Below are positions 9,297 to 17,006 of a stretch of DNA of 64,000 nt, in pieces. The stretch spans positions 1 through 64,000 of the forward strand of contig CAVOXO010000005.1 of the NCBI GenBank assembly GCA_963700425.1, read 5' to 3'. Under the pieces are notes generated by a model that saw only the letters and a program-made list of their open reading frames with translations, was not told the origin of the DNA and made no database searches. Within the stretch, counting starts at the first letter, position 1, and each line of letters opens with the position of its first letter. The position numbers and the translations under genes were made by a program. This DNA comes from CAVOXO01 sp963700425 (GTDB lineage: Bacteria; Actinomycetota; Acidimicrobiia; Acidimicrobiales; Microtrichaceae).

Positions 9297-9953
9297 TCAC
9301 CAGATGGCCGGACGATCTGGGCCGGGGTCGTCGTCGTGGGGTCGGGACTCCCGCCAGTGTTCGGCACCCTCGCTGACGGCGACGCCGGCGACGAGAAGCG
9401 CGGCGCCTGCGTCGGCCCACCACCAGCCGCGCCAGGCGTTGAGCACGAGTGCGAGGAGGATGCCCGCGCTCAGACAGCCGTCGAGGAAGGTCATGGCCGC
9501 CTCGGCCCCGGGGGTCTCACTGCCGAGTCGCCGGGCGGTCACCTGCTTGAGCCGGGCCAGGCCGAACATGACGAGAGCCGTCAGCGCCAGATAGGCGATG
9601 GCGATCGGCGACTCGTCGGGGCGGTCGCCCACGACGAGACCCCTGATGCTGGCGACCACCAGGAACGCGGCGAGGGCCCAGAACGCCACGGCGATGAGGC
9701 GGAGTGAGCGGTGGATCCGGCGGTCGTGGGGGTCGTGACGATCATCGCGAAGGTTGGCGATGACCACGGTGGAGGCGAAGATCTCGATGACCGAGTCGAG
9801 TCCGAACGCGACCAGCGCCAACGAGCCGGCCTGCACCCCGAGCGAGACCGTGACCACGACCTCCATCGCGTTCCACGCGTTGGTGGCCCACTCCAGGCGG
9901 ATGCCGCGCCGTCGCAACCGCTCCTGGGTGTCGCGCGCCGTCGAGTCGACCAT
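9297..9953 (-). CDS. CDF-like cation transporter
   Basis: A 218-residue integral membrane protein, close paralogue of the one at 48892..49527. It has five to six hydrophobic helices and the cation-diffusion-facilitator pattern GLDSVIEIFAS in helix 2 (DxxxE, comparable to DxxxD of YiiP) and TFLDG in helix 5, where the family's first residue of HxxxD is Met rather than His. A second helix pair (WWWADAGAALLVAGVAV) matches the dimer-side helices of CDF proteins. No C-terminal cytoplasmic metal-binding domain is present. It lies 86 bp upstream of the kinase gene on the same strand and could share its transcript. Substrate unknown. Confidence 0.72.
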   Translation of the reverse strand: MVDSTARDTQERLRRRGIRLEWATNAWNAMEVVVTVSLGVQAGSLALVAFGLDSVIEIFASTVVIANLRDDRHDPHDRRIHRSLRLIAVAFWALAAFLVVASIRGLVVGDRPDESPIAIAYLALTALVMFGLARLKQVTARRLGSETPGAEAAMTFLDGCLSAGILLALVLNAWRGWWWADAGAALLVAGVAVSEGAEHWRESRPHDDDPGPDRPAIW

Positions 9954-10011
9954 CGCGCCGCTGCGGTACTCCTCGACGATCGGGCCGCCGCCGCCGGGGC
10001 CTGAGCCCGGC

Positions 10012-10680
10012 TCAGCCTTGCGGGAGACCGGCCCGGGCCTCGGCCCGGGACTTGATGCCCATCAACATGGCCCGGGTCATCACGAAGCTCACCAGGCCGA
10101 CCGGCTCCATGACGATCCCCATGGCGACGTTGCCGAAGCCCACCCGCTCGCGCACCACCAGGCGCGTGCCGCCCGACGGTGCGGGTCGCAGCGCGAAGGT
10201 CCAGAGGAACTCCCAGCCGAACTTCTGGTCGCGGCGGATCGGCCGTTGCGTCTTCACGTCGGCCACCTGCAGCACCAGGGCGTCGTCGGGTCGCAGATCG
10301 GCCACCACCCAGCCGCCGGAGCGGTCCCGGCTGGCCGCGACGATGTCGCCGATCTGCAGATCCTGCCACTCCTCGACGATCTCCTCCGCGCTGTGGATCT
10401 CCAAGCCGAAGAGGTTCTCCAGCCAGTCGTAGCTGTAGAAGCCACCCCGATCGGCACCGAGCTGCACGATCCACGGCCACACCTCGCCCGGGGTGGCGTC
10501 GATGGTGATCGCCCGGGTGATCTGCTCGGCCGGCTCGGCGACCAGGTCGTCGCCCGGCAGCGCCATCGACAGCTCCTCGTCGGTCGCTCCCCAGCTCTCG
10601 TGCCAGGGCCTGAGCCAGCGGCGGTAGGCGAACAGCACGGCGGCGAACCCGGCAAGAGCGGTGACGACACGACGGAACAT
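10012..10680 (-). CDS. Membrane-anchored SRPBCC family protein
   Basis: A 222-residue protein with one N-terminal hydrophobic segment (VVTALAGFAAVLFAY), then a START/Bet v1-like SRPBCC domain: ITIDATPGEVWPWIVQLG begins the fold and the strand GTRLVVRERVGFG lies near its end, with a second hydrophobic stretch at EPVGLVSFVMTRAML. A much longer upstream open frame exists, but ATG 10680 is chosen because codon quality and the signal-anchor begin there; the longer frame is antisense to the next gene. Proteins of this kind bind hydrophobic ligands. It is divergent from the SCO6745-type gene across an 81-bp gap. Confidence 0.75.
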   Translation of the reverse strand: MFRRVVTALAGFAAVLFAYRRWLRPWHESWGATDEELSMALPGDDLVAEPAEQITRAITIDATPGEVWPWIVQLGADRGGFYSYDWLENLFGLEIHSAEEIVEEWQDLQIGDIVAASRDRSGGWVVADLRPDDALVLQVADVKTQRPIRRDQKFGWEFLWTFALRPAPSGGTRLVVRERVGFGNVAMGIVMEPVGLVSFVMTRAMLMGIKSRAEARAGLPQG

Positions 10681-10761
10681 GTCGACAGGATAGGAACCGA
10701 CGGGAAGCCCCCGGTCCTGGTGCCCCGGCATCGGGCCCACGCCGGCTGCAACACTGAGGCG

Positions 10762-11658
10762 ATGGCCGGCAGTCCGGACTGGTTCGAGATCACCCGCCGC
10801 AACGCCCGGTCGGTCCAGACCACGATCGGGTGGATCTTCTGGGACCCGGGGGCGACGGCGCGCTACGTCGACCTCGGCCTTCCCGAGGCGTTCGCCGAGC
10901 CGCTGGGCTACATCGCGGCCCGCTGCGCACCGCTGGCCGGTGCGGGGCCCGACGCGGTGACCGCCGCCTTCGGTTCCATCAGCGGCTCGGGGATCCGGGC
11001 CGCCTTCGACGTGTTGGGCCACGACGTCGACCGGTTCGAGGCATGCCGTCGGGCACGGGACGAGGCCGTCGTCGACGGTCTGACGACCTACGCGCCCGAC
11101 ATCGTCGACCCGCTCACCGAGCTCGGGCCGGGCCTCTGGTCGGTGGTCGAACGCCTCCCCATTCTCGGACGGGTGTTCATGGCCGCCCATCTCGCGCTGC
11201 CCCGTCCCGACGATCCGCTGCTGTCGGGATGGCACGCCGTGAACTGCCTCCGCGAATGGAGAGGCGACACCCACTGGGCACTCGTCGTCGCCGCCGGGTT
11301 GACCCACCCCGAGGCGTCCATACTGCACAACGCGCACATGGACTACGAGAACGACTGGATGCCGACCTCCCGCGGCGCCACTCCCGACGAGATCGAGGCC
11401 GGGTGGACGGCCCTCGCCGACAAGGGCCTCGCCGAGATCACCGGCGACGCCCGTCGGGTGCTGCCCGCAGGTCGAGCGTTGCGCCGGGATATCGAGGACG
11501 ACACCGATCGCCTCACCACGCTGCCCTGGGAGCTGCTGGGCGAGGAACGATCCCGCTGGTTCGCCGATGCCTTCGAACCGCCGTGTGAGGCGCTCCTGGC
11601 GCGGGTCGACGAGACCGCCGGGCCGAACTACCAGCCCGCGTCGCGCCGGCGCGACTGA
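10762..11658 (+). CDS. SCO6745 family protein (winged-helix-like)
   Basis: A 298-residue actinobacterial protein resembling the SCO6745 family, which has an all-helical N-terminal part and a winged-helix-like C-terminal part. Visible landmarks are RRNARSVQTTIGWIFWDP at the start, WHAVNCLREWRGDTHWALV in the middle, and TPDEIEAGWTALADKGLAE, which has the look of a recognition helix and wing. No catalytic motif is evident. ATG 10762 is chosen; the frame stays open upstream but that part is antisense to the SRPBCC gene. No molecular function is established for the family to my knowledge. Confidence 0.75.
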   Translation: MAGSPDWFEITRRNARSVQTTIGWIFWDPGATARYVDLGLPEAFAEPLGYIAARCAPLAGAGPDAVTAAFGSISGSGIRAAFDVLGHDVDRFEACRRARDEAVVDGLTTYAPDIVDPLTELGPGLWSVVERLPILGRVFMAAHLALPRPDDPLLSGWHAVNCLREWRGDTHWALVVAAGLTHPEASILHNAHMDYENDWMPTSRGATPDEIEAGWTALADKGLAEITGDARRVLPAGRALRRDIEDDTDRLTTLPWELLGEERSRWFADAFEPPCEALLARVDETAGPNYQPASRRRD

Positions 11659-11726
11659 TCGACACCGCCACGGTCGACCCGTAGGCTCGGGGGCAACCGA
11701 TCGCGCTCACCGCCGGAGGTCTGCCG

Positions 11727-13127
11727 ATGGCACCGCGCTCGCTGGAGACCGATTACCTCGTCGTGGGTGCGGGTGCGATGGGGATGGCGTTCACCGACGC
11801 ACTCATCGACCACGCGGACGTCCACGTCACCCTGGTCGACCGTCGCCACACGGCCGGCGGTCACTGGCAGGACGCCTATCCCTTCGTCCGGCTGCACCAG
11901 GCATCGCAGTTCTATGGGGTCGCCTCGACCGTTCTCGGAACGGGTGCCACCCAGGACGACGGTCCCGAGGCCGGGCTCGGGGAGCGGGCACGGCGATCGG
12001 AGATACAGCAGTACTTCGACGACCTCCTGTTCCGCCGGTTCGTCGGATCGGGGCAGGTGACCTTCCTCGGCGGCCACGACTACCACCACGACGACGGCGA
12101 GCACCTGGCCACCTCCCTGGTGTCGGGCGACGCCACGCGCGTCGCGGTGCGGCGTCGCGTCGTCGACGCCACCTATCTCGCACCGACCATCCCCGCCACC
12201 ACTCCCCCACCGTTCGGCGTGACCGACGGCGCCCGGGTGGTCGCCGTGAACGCGCTGGCCGGCCTGGTCGACGCTCCCGGCGCCTACGTGATCGTGGGAT
12301 CGGGCAAGACCGCCACCGACGCCATCGTGTGGTTGCTCACCAACGGCGTGGCCCCCGACCGGATCACCTGGGTGCGACCCCGGGAGCCCTGGATGCTCAA
12401 CCGGGCGGTCGTCCAACCCGACCCCACCGTGGCGTTCGGGATGGTGGCCGACACCATGGCCGCGGCGGCCGCCGCCGAGTCGCTCGACGACCTGTTCCTG
12501 CGCCTCGAGTCCGCCGGGGTGATGCTGCGGATCGACACGTCCCTCACGCCCACCATGGCCAAGACCCCGACCCTCGCCACCTGGGAGCTCGACCTGTTGC
12601 GCAGCGTCGAGCACGTCATCCGCCTCGGCCACGTCCGCCAGGTGGGCGCCCACGAGATGGTGTTCGACGACGGCGTCGTGGAGCTTCCCGCGGAGTCGCT
12701 GGTCGTGCACTGCGCGGCATCGGGGCTCCGGTACCCGCCGCTGGTCCCCATCTGGGGGACCGACCGGATCCGCATCCAGATGATCCGCGCCGGCTTCCCC
12801 TGCTTCTGCGCCGCGCTCACCGGCTACGTGGAGGCGACCCGCGACGACGACGTCGAACGGAACCACCTGTGCCCGCCGAACAACCTGCCCGACGCCCCTG
12901 CCGACTGGGCGCGGATGCAGGTGCGGGGAACCCGTGCCGCCCGGACCTACGGAGCGGAACCCGACATCGCCGAGTGGGCCAACGCGTGCGCGCTCAACCC
13001 CTCCCGGGTGCAGCCCTCCCAGCGCGACGACCCCGCCGTGGTGGCCGCCACCGCTCGGCTGGCCGACGTGGCGGACGCGGGGCTGGCGCGCCTCGCCGAG
13101 CTCGGTGGCATGACCGGGCTCAACTGA
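11727..13127 (+). CDS. FAD/NAD(P)-binding oxidoreductase
   Basis: A 466-residue flavoprotein. It opens with a dinucleotide-binding fold (DYLVVGAGAMGMAFTDAL, GxGxxG) ending at VDRR, and has a second Rossmann motif (YVIVGSGKTATDAIVWLL) about halfway. The layout resembles group B monooxygenase-like proteins, but I do not see the FxGxxxHxxxW fingerprint, so the reaction is open. A GGAGG ribosome-binding site precedes the ATG, with a -10-like TAGGCT about 45 bp upstream, so this gene is leadered, unlike several neighbours. Its last codons (MTGLN stop) form the first unit of a 14-bp tandem repeat. Confidence 0.82.
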   Translation: MAPRSLETDYLVVGAGAMGMAFTDALIDHADVHVTLVDRRHTAGGHWQDAYPFVRLHQASQFYGVASTVLGTGATQDDGPEAGLGERARRSEIQQYFDDLLFRRFVGSGQVTFLGGHDYHHDDGEHLATSLVSGDATRVAVRRRVVDATYLAPTIPATTPPPFGVTDGARVVAVNALAGLVDAPGAYVIVGSGKTATDAIVWLLTNGVAPDRITWVRPREPWMLNRAVVQPDPTVAFGMVADTMAAAAAAESLDDLFLRLESAGVMLRIDTSLTPTMAKTPTLATWELDLLRSVEHVIRLGHVRQVGAHEMVFDDGVVELPAESLVVHCAASGLRYPPLVPIWGTDRIRIQMIRAGFPCFCAALTGYVEATRDDDVERNHLCPPNNLPDAPADWARMQVRGTRAARTYGAEPDIAEWANACALNPSRVQPSQRDDPAVVAATARLADVADAGLARLAELGGMTGLN

Positions 13128-13222
13128 CCGGGCTCAACTGACGGGGCTCAACTGACGGGGCTCAACTGACGGGGCTCAACTGACCGAGGGTGCCTGACCG
13201 GGCTCGCCTGACCGGGCGCCAC
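13111..13222. repeat. 14-bp tandem repeat spanning a stop codon (about 8 units)
   Basis: The unit TGACCGGGCTCAAC or a close variant recurs at 13111, 13125, 13139, 13153, 13167, 13181, 13195 and 13209; the first five are almost identical, the last three degenerate. The first unit encodes the last residues of the flavoprotein and the second begins with its stop codon. Because 14 is not a multiple of 3, successive units place TGA in all three frames. Confidence 0.9.
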
Positions 13223-13242
13223 GGAACCGGGGCGGCCTCGCT

Positions 13243-13464
13243 CAACGCCGAGGCCGACGCCCTGTTCCGCCGCTACACCTCCGACCACGAAGAGACCAGC
13301 GGCGAACTCGAGAAGCCGCCCCGGGCCCAACTGCTCGCCGAAGCCCTCGTGTCACTGTGCCGCAAAGGCACAGCGGTCGACGTCGACGCCCCCGCCCCCT
13401 GGTGCGACGCCCACCACCTCCACCGATGGGAGGACGGCGGCTCGACCGATCTGTCGAACCTCGT
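13243..13464 (+). pseudogene. DUF222/HNH endonuclease remnant, 5' part
   Basis: Homologous to the middle and HNH region of the complete gene at 19820..21100. It begins at SLNAEADALFRRY with no DUF222 N-terminal half or start codon, then has an internal deletion of about 260 bp that joins AVDVDA directly to PWCDAHHLHRWEDGG, across a short GACGCC microhomology. The frame is open to DLSNLV, where an insertion interrupts it. The parent family is the REP13E12-type HNH gene common in actinobacteria. It is a dead copy. Confidence 0.85.
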
Positions 13465-13657
13465 GGATCGTTGGTACCACCCCTCCCCGGGGGATTGGTG
13501 TGATTCGCGCAAGCAGGTGTCAGCCCTCGTGCCGCCGGTCGCCCTCTGTGATGGACCGAGGGCGTTCGTGTCGGTGGGGCGAGTGCGACCCTCGACCCTC
13601 GACACCGGGCAGTGGTCTGACCTCTCGGCTGCGGGGTGACGGCGCCTTGGGACAGTT

Positions 13658-13960
13658 TCACTCGGTCGATCGCGGGAAGCCATGGGGCCAGATGTCGACG
13701 GCGTACACGACAAGTGCGCCAGGCCGCGGATCGAGCTCGTCTGGAGTCGCGAAGAGGTGGAACGCGCCGACCGTGATGCCTTCAACAGTCAAGCGGCGAC
13801 CACCGCCGTGTCTCGGCAACGACTCCCAGACGCTGTCGCGGGAGAGCAGCGCAAGCGCCGCGGCCAGATCGTGACGCCAGAAGAGGTCCGCCTTCTCAGC
13901 GTCGAGTTGGTTCGCGATGTCGTCATCGACCGTCGCGCCCACCCGAACCGGGCGACTCAC
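13658..13960 (-). CDS. Small protein, possible toxin of a two-gene cassette
   Basis: A 100-residue protein starting at GTG, which overlaps the stop of the preceding small gene (GTGA), so translation is probably coupled. It has a charged, helical N-terminal half (LDAEKADLFWRHDLAAAL) and a beta-rich C-terminal half (RRLTVEGITVGAFHLFA, ALVVYAVDIWP). Length, gene order and the C-terminal hairpin are reminiscent of RelE/ParE-type toxins, but no diagnostic residue set is visible and I do not recognise the family. It lies wholly within the insertion that splits the HNH remnant. Confidence 0.5.
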   Translation of the reverse strand: MSRPVRVGATVDDDIANQLDAEKADLFWRHDLAAALALLSRDSVWESLPRHGGGRRLTVEGITVGAFHLFATPDELDPRPGALVVYAVDIWPHGFPRSTE

Positions 13961-14151
13961 CTACCCAGGGTTTGCCGGCGGCGCTGTTCGAGGTCGTCGA
14001 CGGGGACCCGGTTGATGGTCTCGCCCGAGAGGCTGGAATCGGGGACGACCCGCAACCGGTCGGCCAGGCGCTCGACGTCTTCGATGCTTGGGGATGCTGG
14101 CAGGAGGTTGCCCAGTCGATCGCTGGCCTCGTGCGTCGTGGGCTTCGCCAT
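13957..14151 (-). CDS. Small protein, possible antitoxin of a two-gene cassette
   Basis: A 64-residue, charged, probably helical protein (MAKPTTHEASDRLG start, VERLADRLRVVPD in the middle, basic end RRRQTLGR). It is first in a two-gene unit and overlaps the start of the 100-residue gene by 4 bp. ATG 14151 is chosen over longer open frame upstream because that part is antisense to the HNH remnant. Order, size and coupling match a type II antitoxin gene, but no known DNA-binding motif is evident, so the assignment is inference. Confidence 0.45.
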   Translation of the reverse strand: MAKPTTHEASDRLGNLLPASPSIEDVERLADRLRVVPDSSLSGETINRVPVDDLEQRRRQTLGR

Positions 14152-14271
14152 GTCGACCAAGGTAGTGGACGTCACCGACATCGGGTGCCGACCACGACAC
14201 CACGACGACCGACACGCCCTGCGGGCTGCGAGCGGACAGCCCACCCTGTCCCCCGGCACAGCTGATCGTCC

Positions 14272-14463
14272 AACCTCGTTCTCCTGTGCCGGCGCCACCA
14301 CGGCGTCGTGCACCGCTCCGGATGGTCGTGGCTCCTCGACCCCGACGACCGACGGGTCCGCTGGATCACACCGTCGGGTACGGCGATGACGAGCCAACGC
14401 CACCGACGACCACCCGGCGACACGCCACTAACGACGAGCGTCGTCGGGATCCGCTCCGGGTAG
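14272..14463 (+). pseudogene. DUF222/HNH endonuclease remnant, 3' part
   Basis: This continues the broken HNH gene after the insertion: NLVLLCRRHHGVVHRSGWSW, then LLDPDDRRVRWITPSG and the basic tail, to a TAG at 14461. The second HH pair of the HNH motif is present here. It shows the same end structure as the complete gene at 19820..21100. Its 3' end overlaps the 3' end of the convergent monooxygenase by about 36 bp. Confidence 0.8.
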
Positions 14464-16245
14464 CCGGGTCACGGTGGTTCCCGCGAATCCACCGTCGTCG
14501 CGCCACCGGTGCAGGTGGGAGGCGTAGCGCATGAGGTTGCCGGGATGGACCACGTTGCGGGCCGTGGCGATGGTGCGGACGCCCTCGCTGTTGCCGTAGC
14601 TGGGGGTGCACGCCGCCGCGTACCGGCCGAAGCCCTTGCCCGCCTCCCACAGGGTGGCCAGCCACGCCTCCTCGGCCTCGACGGTCGCCTCGATGCGCTC
14701 GATGTCCTGCTCCGTCGGCGGTGGCCACGATCCAGGCCAGGTGGTCGGTCAGCTCGCTGAGGTAGTGGTGGAAGTTCAACCCGAACCCGGCCTGGATGAA
14801 GTGACAGACCAACAGGTTCGGGAACCCGTGGGTGAGCACGCCGTGCAGCGTGTGGGCGCCGTCGGCCCACCGTTCGCTGAGGCGCACGCCGTCTCGTCCC
14901 ACCGGATCGAAGCCCAGACGGCTGACCAGGCCGGTGGTCACCTCGAAGCCCGACGCGTAGACCAGCAGGTCGAGCTCGTAGGTCTGCCGTCCACCACCGG
15001 CCCCTCGGCGGTGACCTGCTGCACCCCCCGCCCGTCGGTGTCGACCAGGTGCACGTTCGGCTCGTTGAAGGCCTGGAGGTACTCGTCGTGGAAGCAGATC
15101 CGCTTGCAGTGCTTGCCGTACCAGGGCTTGAGCGCCTCGGCGGTGGCGGGGTCGTCGACCACCTCGTCGATGCGGGCCCGCATCGACTCCATGGTCTCGA
15201 AGTCGGATCGTTCGAGGCGGGCGGCCTCCTCGGGGGTGGCCGCCTCGGTCTGGGTGTCCTCCCACAGCACCTCGGTCCAGCCGTCGCCCACCAGGTCGCG
15301 CTCGGGCTGCTCGCCGGTGACCGCGTCGGTGAAGTTCAGCATGCGCTCGCGCTGCCAGCCCGGCTCCTGGGTGTCGAACCACTCGGGATCGATGGGGGCG
15401 TTGGCCCGCACCCCCACCGCGGAGGGGGTGCGCTGGAAGACGTAGACCTCCTTGGCGGCGCGGGCCAGCTGCGGGACCAGCTGGATCGACGTGGCGCCGG
15501 TGCCGATGATGCCGACCCGCTTGTCGGCCAGGCGGTCCATCGGCTCGGTGGGGCTGCCGCCGGTGTAGTCGTAGTCCCAGCGCGCCGTGTGGAACGACCG
15601 ACCGGCGAAGTCCCCGATGCCCTCGATGGCCGGCAGCTTGGCCTTGTGCAGGATCCCGCCGGCGGTGATGAGGAACCGTGCCGACAGCTGGTCGCCGCGG
15701 GTGGTGACGACCCGCCAGCGGCGACGCCGCCTCGTCCCACGTCGGCGGTGTCGATCTCGGTCTGGAACAGGGCGTGGGGGTACAGCTCGAAGTGGCGGCC
15801 GATGCGCTGGCAGTGCTCGAAGATCTCGGTCGCCGACGCGTAGCGCATGGTCGGGCGGTAGCCGGTCTCCTCCAGCAGCGGCATGTAGATGAGCGACTCC
15901 ACGTCGCACATGCAGCCCGGGTAGCGGTTCCAGTACCAGGTGCCCCCGAAGTCGCCCCCCTTCTCCACGATGCGGAAGCTGTCGATGCCCCGTTCGCAGC
16001 AGGTTGACCGCGGTGAGCATCCCGGCGAACCCGCCGCCCACGATGACCGCCTGGACCTCCTCGACCACCGGGTCGCGGCTGAAGCCGGGCTCCACCCACG
16101 GGTCGCGGTCGAAGTCCTCGTACTCGTCGGCGAGCTGGGAGTACTGCGCCAGCCCGTCGCGAGCGGATCCGTTTCTCCCGTTCGGCCCGGTAGCGCTCGT
16201 GCGCCTCGGAGAGTTGACTGTCGGGGGATTCGTGTCGGTGTCCAT
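14428..16245 (-). CDS. Flavin-containing Baeyer-Villiger-type monooxygenase (several frameshifts)
   Basis: About 600 residues once frames are joined. Evidence: first FAD-binding motif VIVGGGFAGML, then GGDFGGTWYWNRYPG (typical of this class), the Baeyer-Villiger fingerprint FAGRSFHTARW matching FxGxxxHxxxW, and the NADP-binding motif GIIGTGATSIQLVP. It would insert oxygen into a ketone using NADPH, FAD and O2; the substrate is unknown. Breaks lie near 15995, 15720, 14985 and 14725; the true C-terminus runs in a third frame through YAAACTPSYGNSEGVRTI and HPGNLMRYASHLHRW to TAG at 14428. Start ATG 16245 gives the usual N-terminal extension of the family. Confidence 0.82.
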
Positions 16246-16351
16246 CGGCAGGCTCGTCCTCGGGCGGCCATTCTGTCGGCCCGAACAGCCTCCCCCGAAC
16301 ACGGGAGGCACCGGTGCGGTCGGGACCCGGTCATGACCCGCTCGGGACGCG

Positions 16352-16383
16352 CTCGTGGCCCCGGGCGTTTCCCCGGGGCCACG
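16352..16383 (-). terminator. GC-rich hairpin downstream of the secreted-protein gene
   Basis: A perfect 12-bp stem (CGTGGCCCCGGG and its complement) with a 6-nt loop lies about 20 bp after the stop of the secreted protein gene and before the monooxygenase start, both on the - strand. There is no U-tract, so termination is likely but not certain. Ends may be off by one base. Confidence 0.55.
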
Positions 16384-16398
16384 GCTGCGTTCGGAGTG

Positions 16399-16920
16399 CT
16401 ACCTCTCGATGGTGAGGGTCCCGGTGGACGCCTTGGAGAACGTGCCGGCGTTGAGGTCGACGTGGGTCTCGCCCGTCCCCGATCCGGTGGCACCACTGAA
16501 CCGTCCGGTCCCGCCGATCACCGTCCACTGGTCGGAGCCGAGGTAGACCCCGGGGGCGACCGGGGTCGCCACCTGAGTGCACAGCAGCGTGAGGGTGTCA
16601 CCGTTCGCCGCGGTCAGGGTCTCGGTGAGGACGTCGGTGATCACTCCGGTCTCGGGGTCCACGCTGGTGACCTGCACGTCTCCCTGGTAGGAGACCTGGC
16701 CGAGGTGGATCGCCTTGCCCGAGCCGGCGAGGGCGAAGCTGGTCTCGCCGGTCGCCGCGACCGTGCCCTCGGTGGAGGCCGAGAAGGGCGTGGTCGGCGA
16801 CGCGGCCGACGCCGGGTTCACCGCCAACCCGCTCACCGCAACCGTGAGGAGGGCCAGCGGCACCAGCAACCTCCAACGGATCCTCGCTCCCGTCACGTCC
16901 GAATTCGATGTCGTGCTCAT
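16399..16920 (-). CDS. Secreted beta-barrel-like protein of unknown function
   Basis: A 173-residue exported protein. A basic N-terminus and hydrophobic core (LLVPLALLTVAVSGLAV) end in a signal peptidase I site (PASAASPT). The mature part is a series of beta strands ending in VIGGTGRFSGATGSGTG, a pattern seen in dirigent/allene-oxide-cyclase-like barrels; this is a weak resemblance. AGAGGAGA lies 6-7 bp before the ATG and fixes the start, although the frame is open further upstream. It is divergent from the HD-GYP/LuxR gene. Confidence 0.7.
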   Translation of the reverse strand: MSTTSNSDVTGARIRWRLLVPLALLTVAVSGLAVNPASAASPTTPFSASTEGTVAATGETSFALAGSGKAIHLGQVSYQGDVQVTSVDPETGVITDVLTETLTAANGDTLTLLCTQVATPVAPGVYLGSDQWTVIGGTGRFSGATGSGTGETHVDLNAGTFSKASTGTLTIER

Positions 16921-17006
16921 GGTTTTCTCCTCTGGTCGTGCCCCGTCATCGGGGATACTGTCGACCGTACGGACGGCCCGTCCCCACGACATCGGGAGGA
17001 CTCCCC

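Larger units (their letters stand above)
13457..14279. mobile_element. Insertion of about 0.8 kb with 8-bp direct repeats inside the HNH remnant
   Basis: The octamer AACCTCGT occurs at 13457..13464 and again at 14272..14279. Removing everything between, with one copy, rejoins DLSNLV to LLCRRHHGVVH and restores the HNH reading frame exactly, as expected for a target-site duplication. The insert carries two small overlapping genes on the - strand and no transposase or recombinase. I found no convincing terminal inverted repeats (ends GGATCGTTGG and, inverted, GGACGATCAG), so the insertion mechanism is unknown. Confidence 0.6.

Noticed and set aside
9754..10761. Long upstream extension of the SCO6745-type frame
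   Set aside because: It is antisense to two coding genes and shows no homology; the family start is at 10762.
10681..11337. Upstream extension of the SRPBCC frame
   Set aside because: It is antisense to the SCO6745-type gene; conserved sequence and the anchor helix begin at 10680.
13465..14271. Terminal inverted repeats of the insertion
   Set aside because: The two ends share only GGA and scattered bases, no better than chance in this composition.
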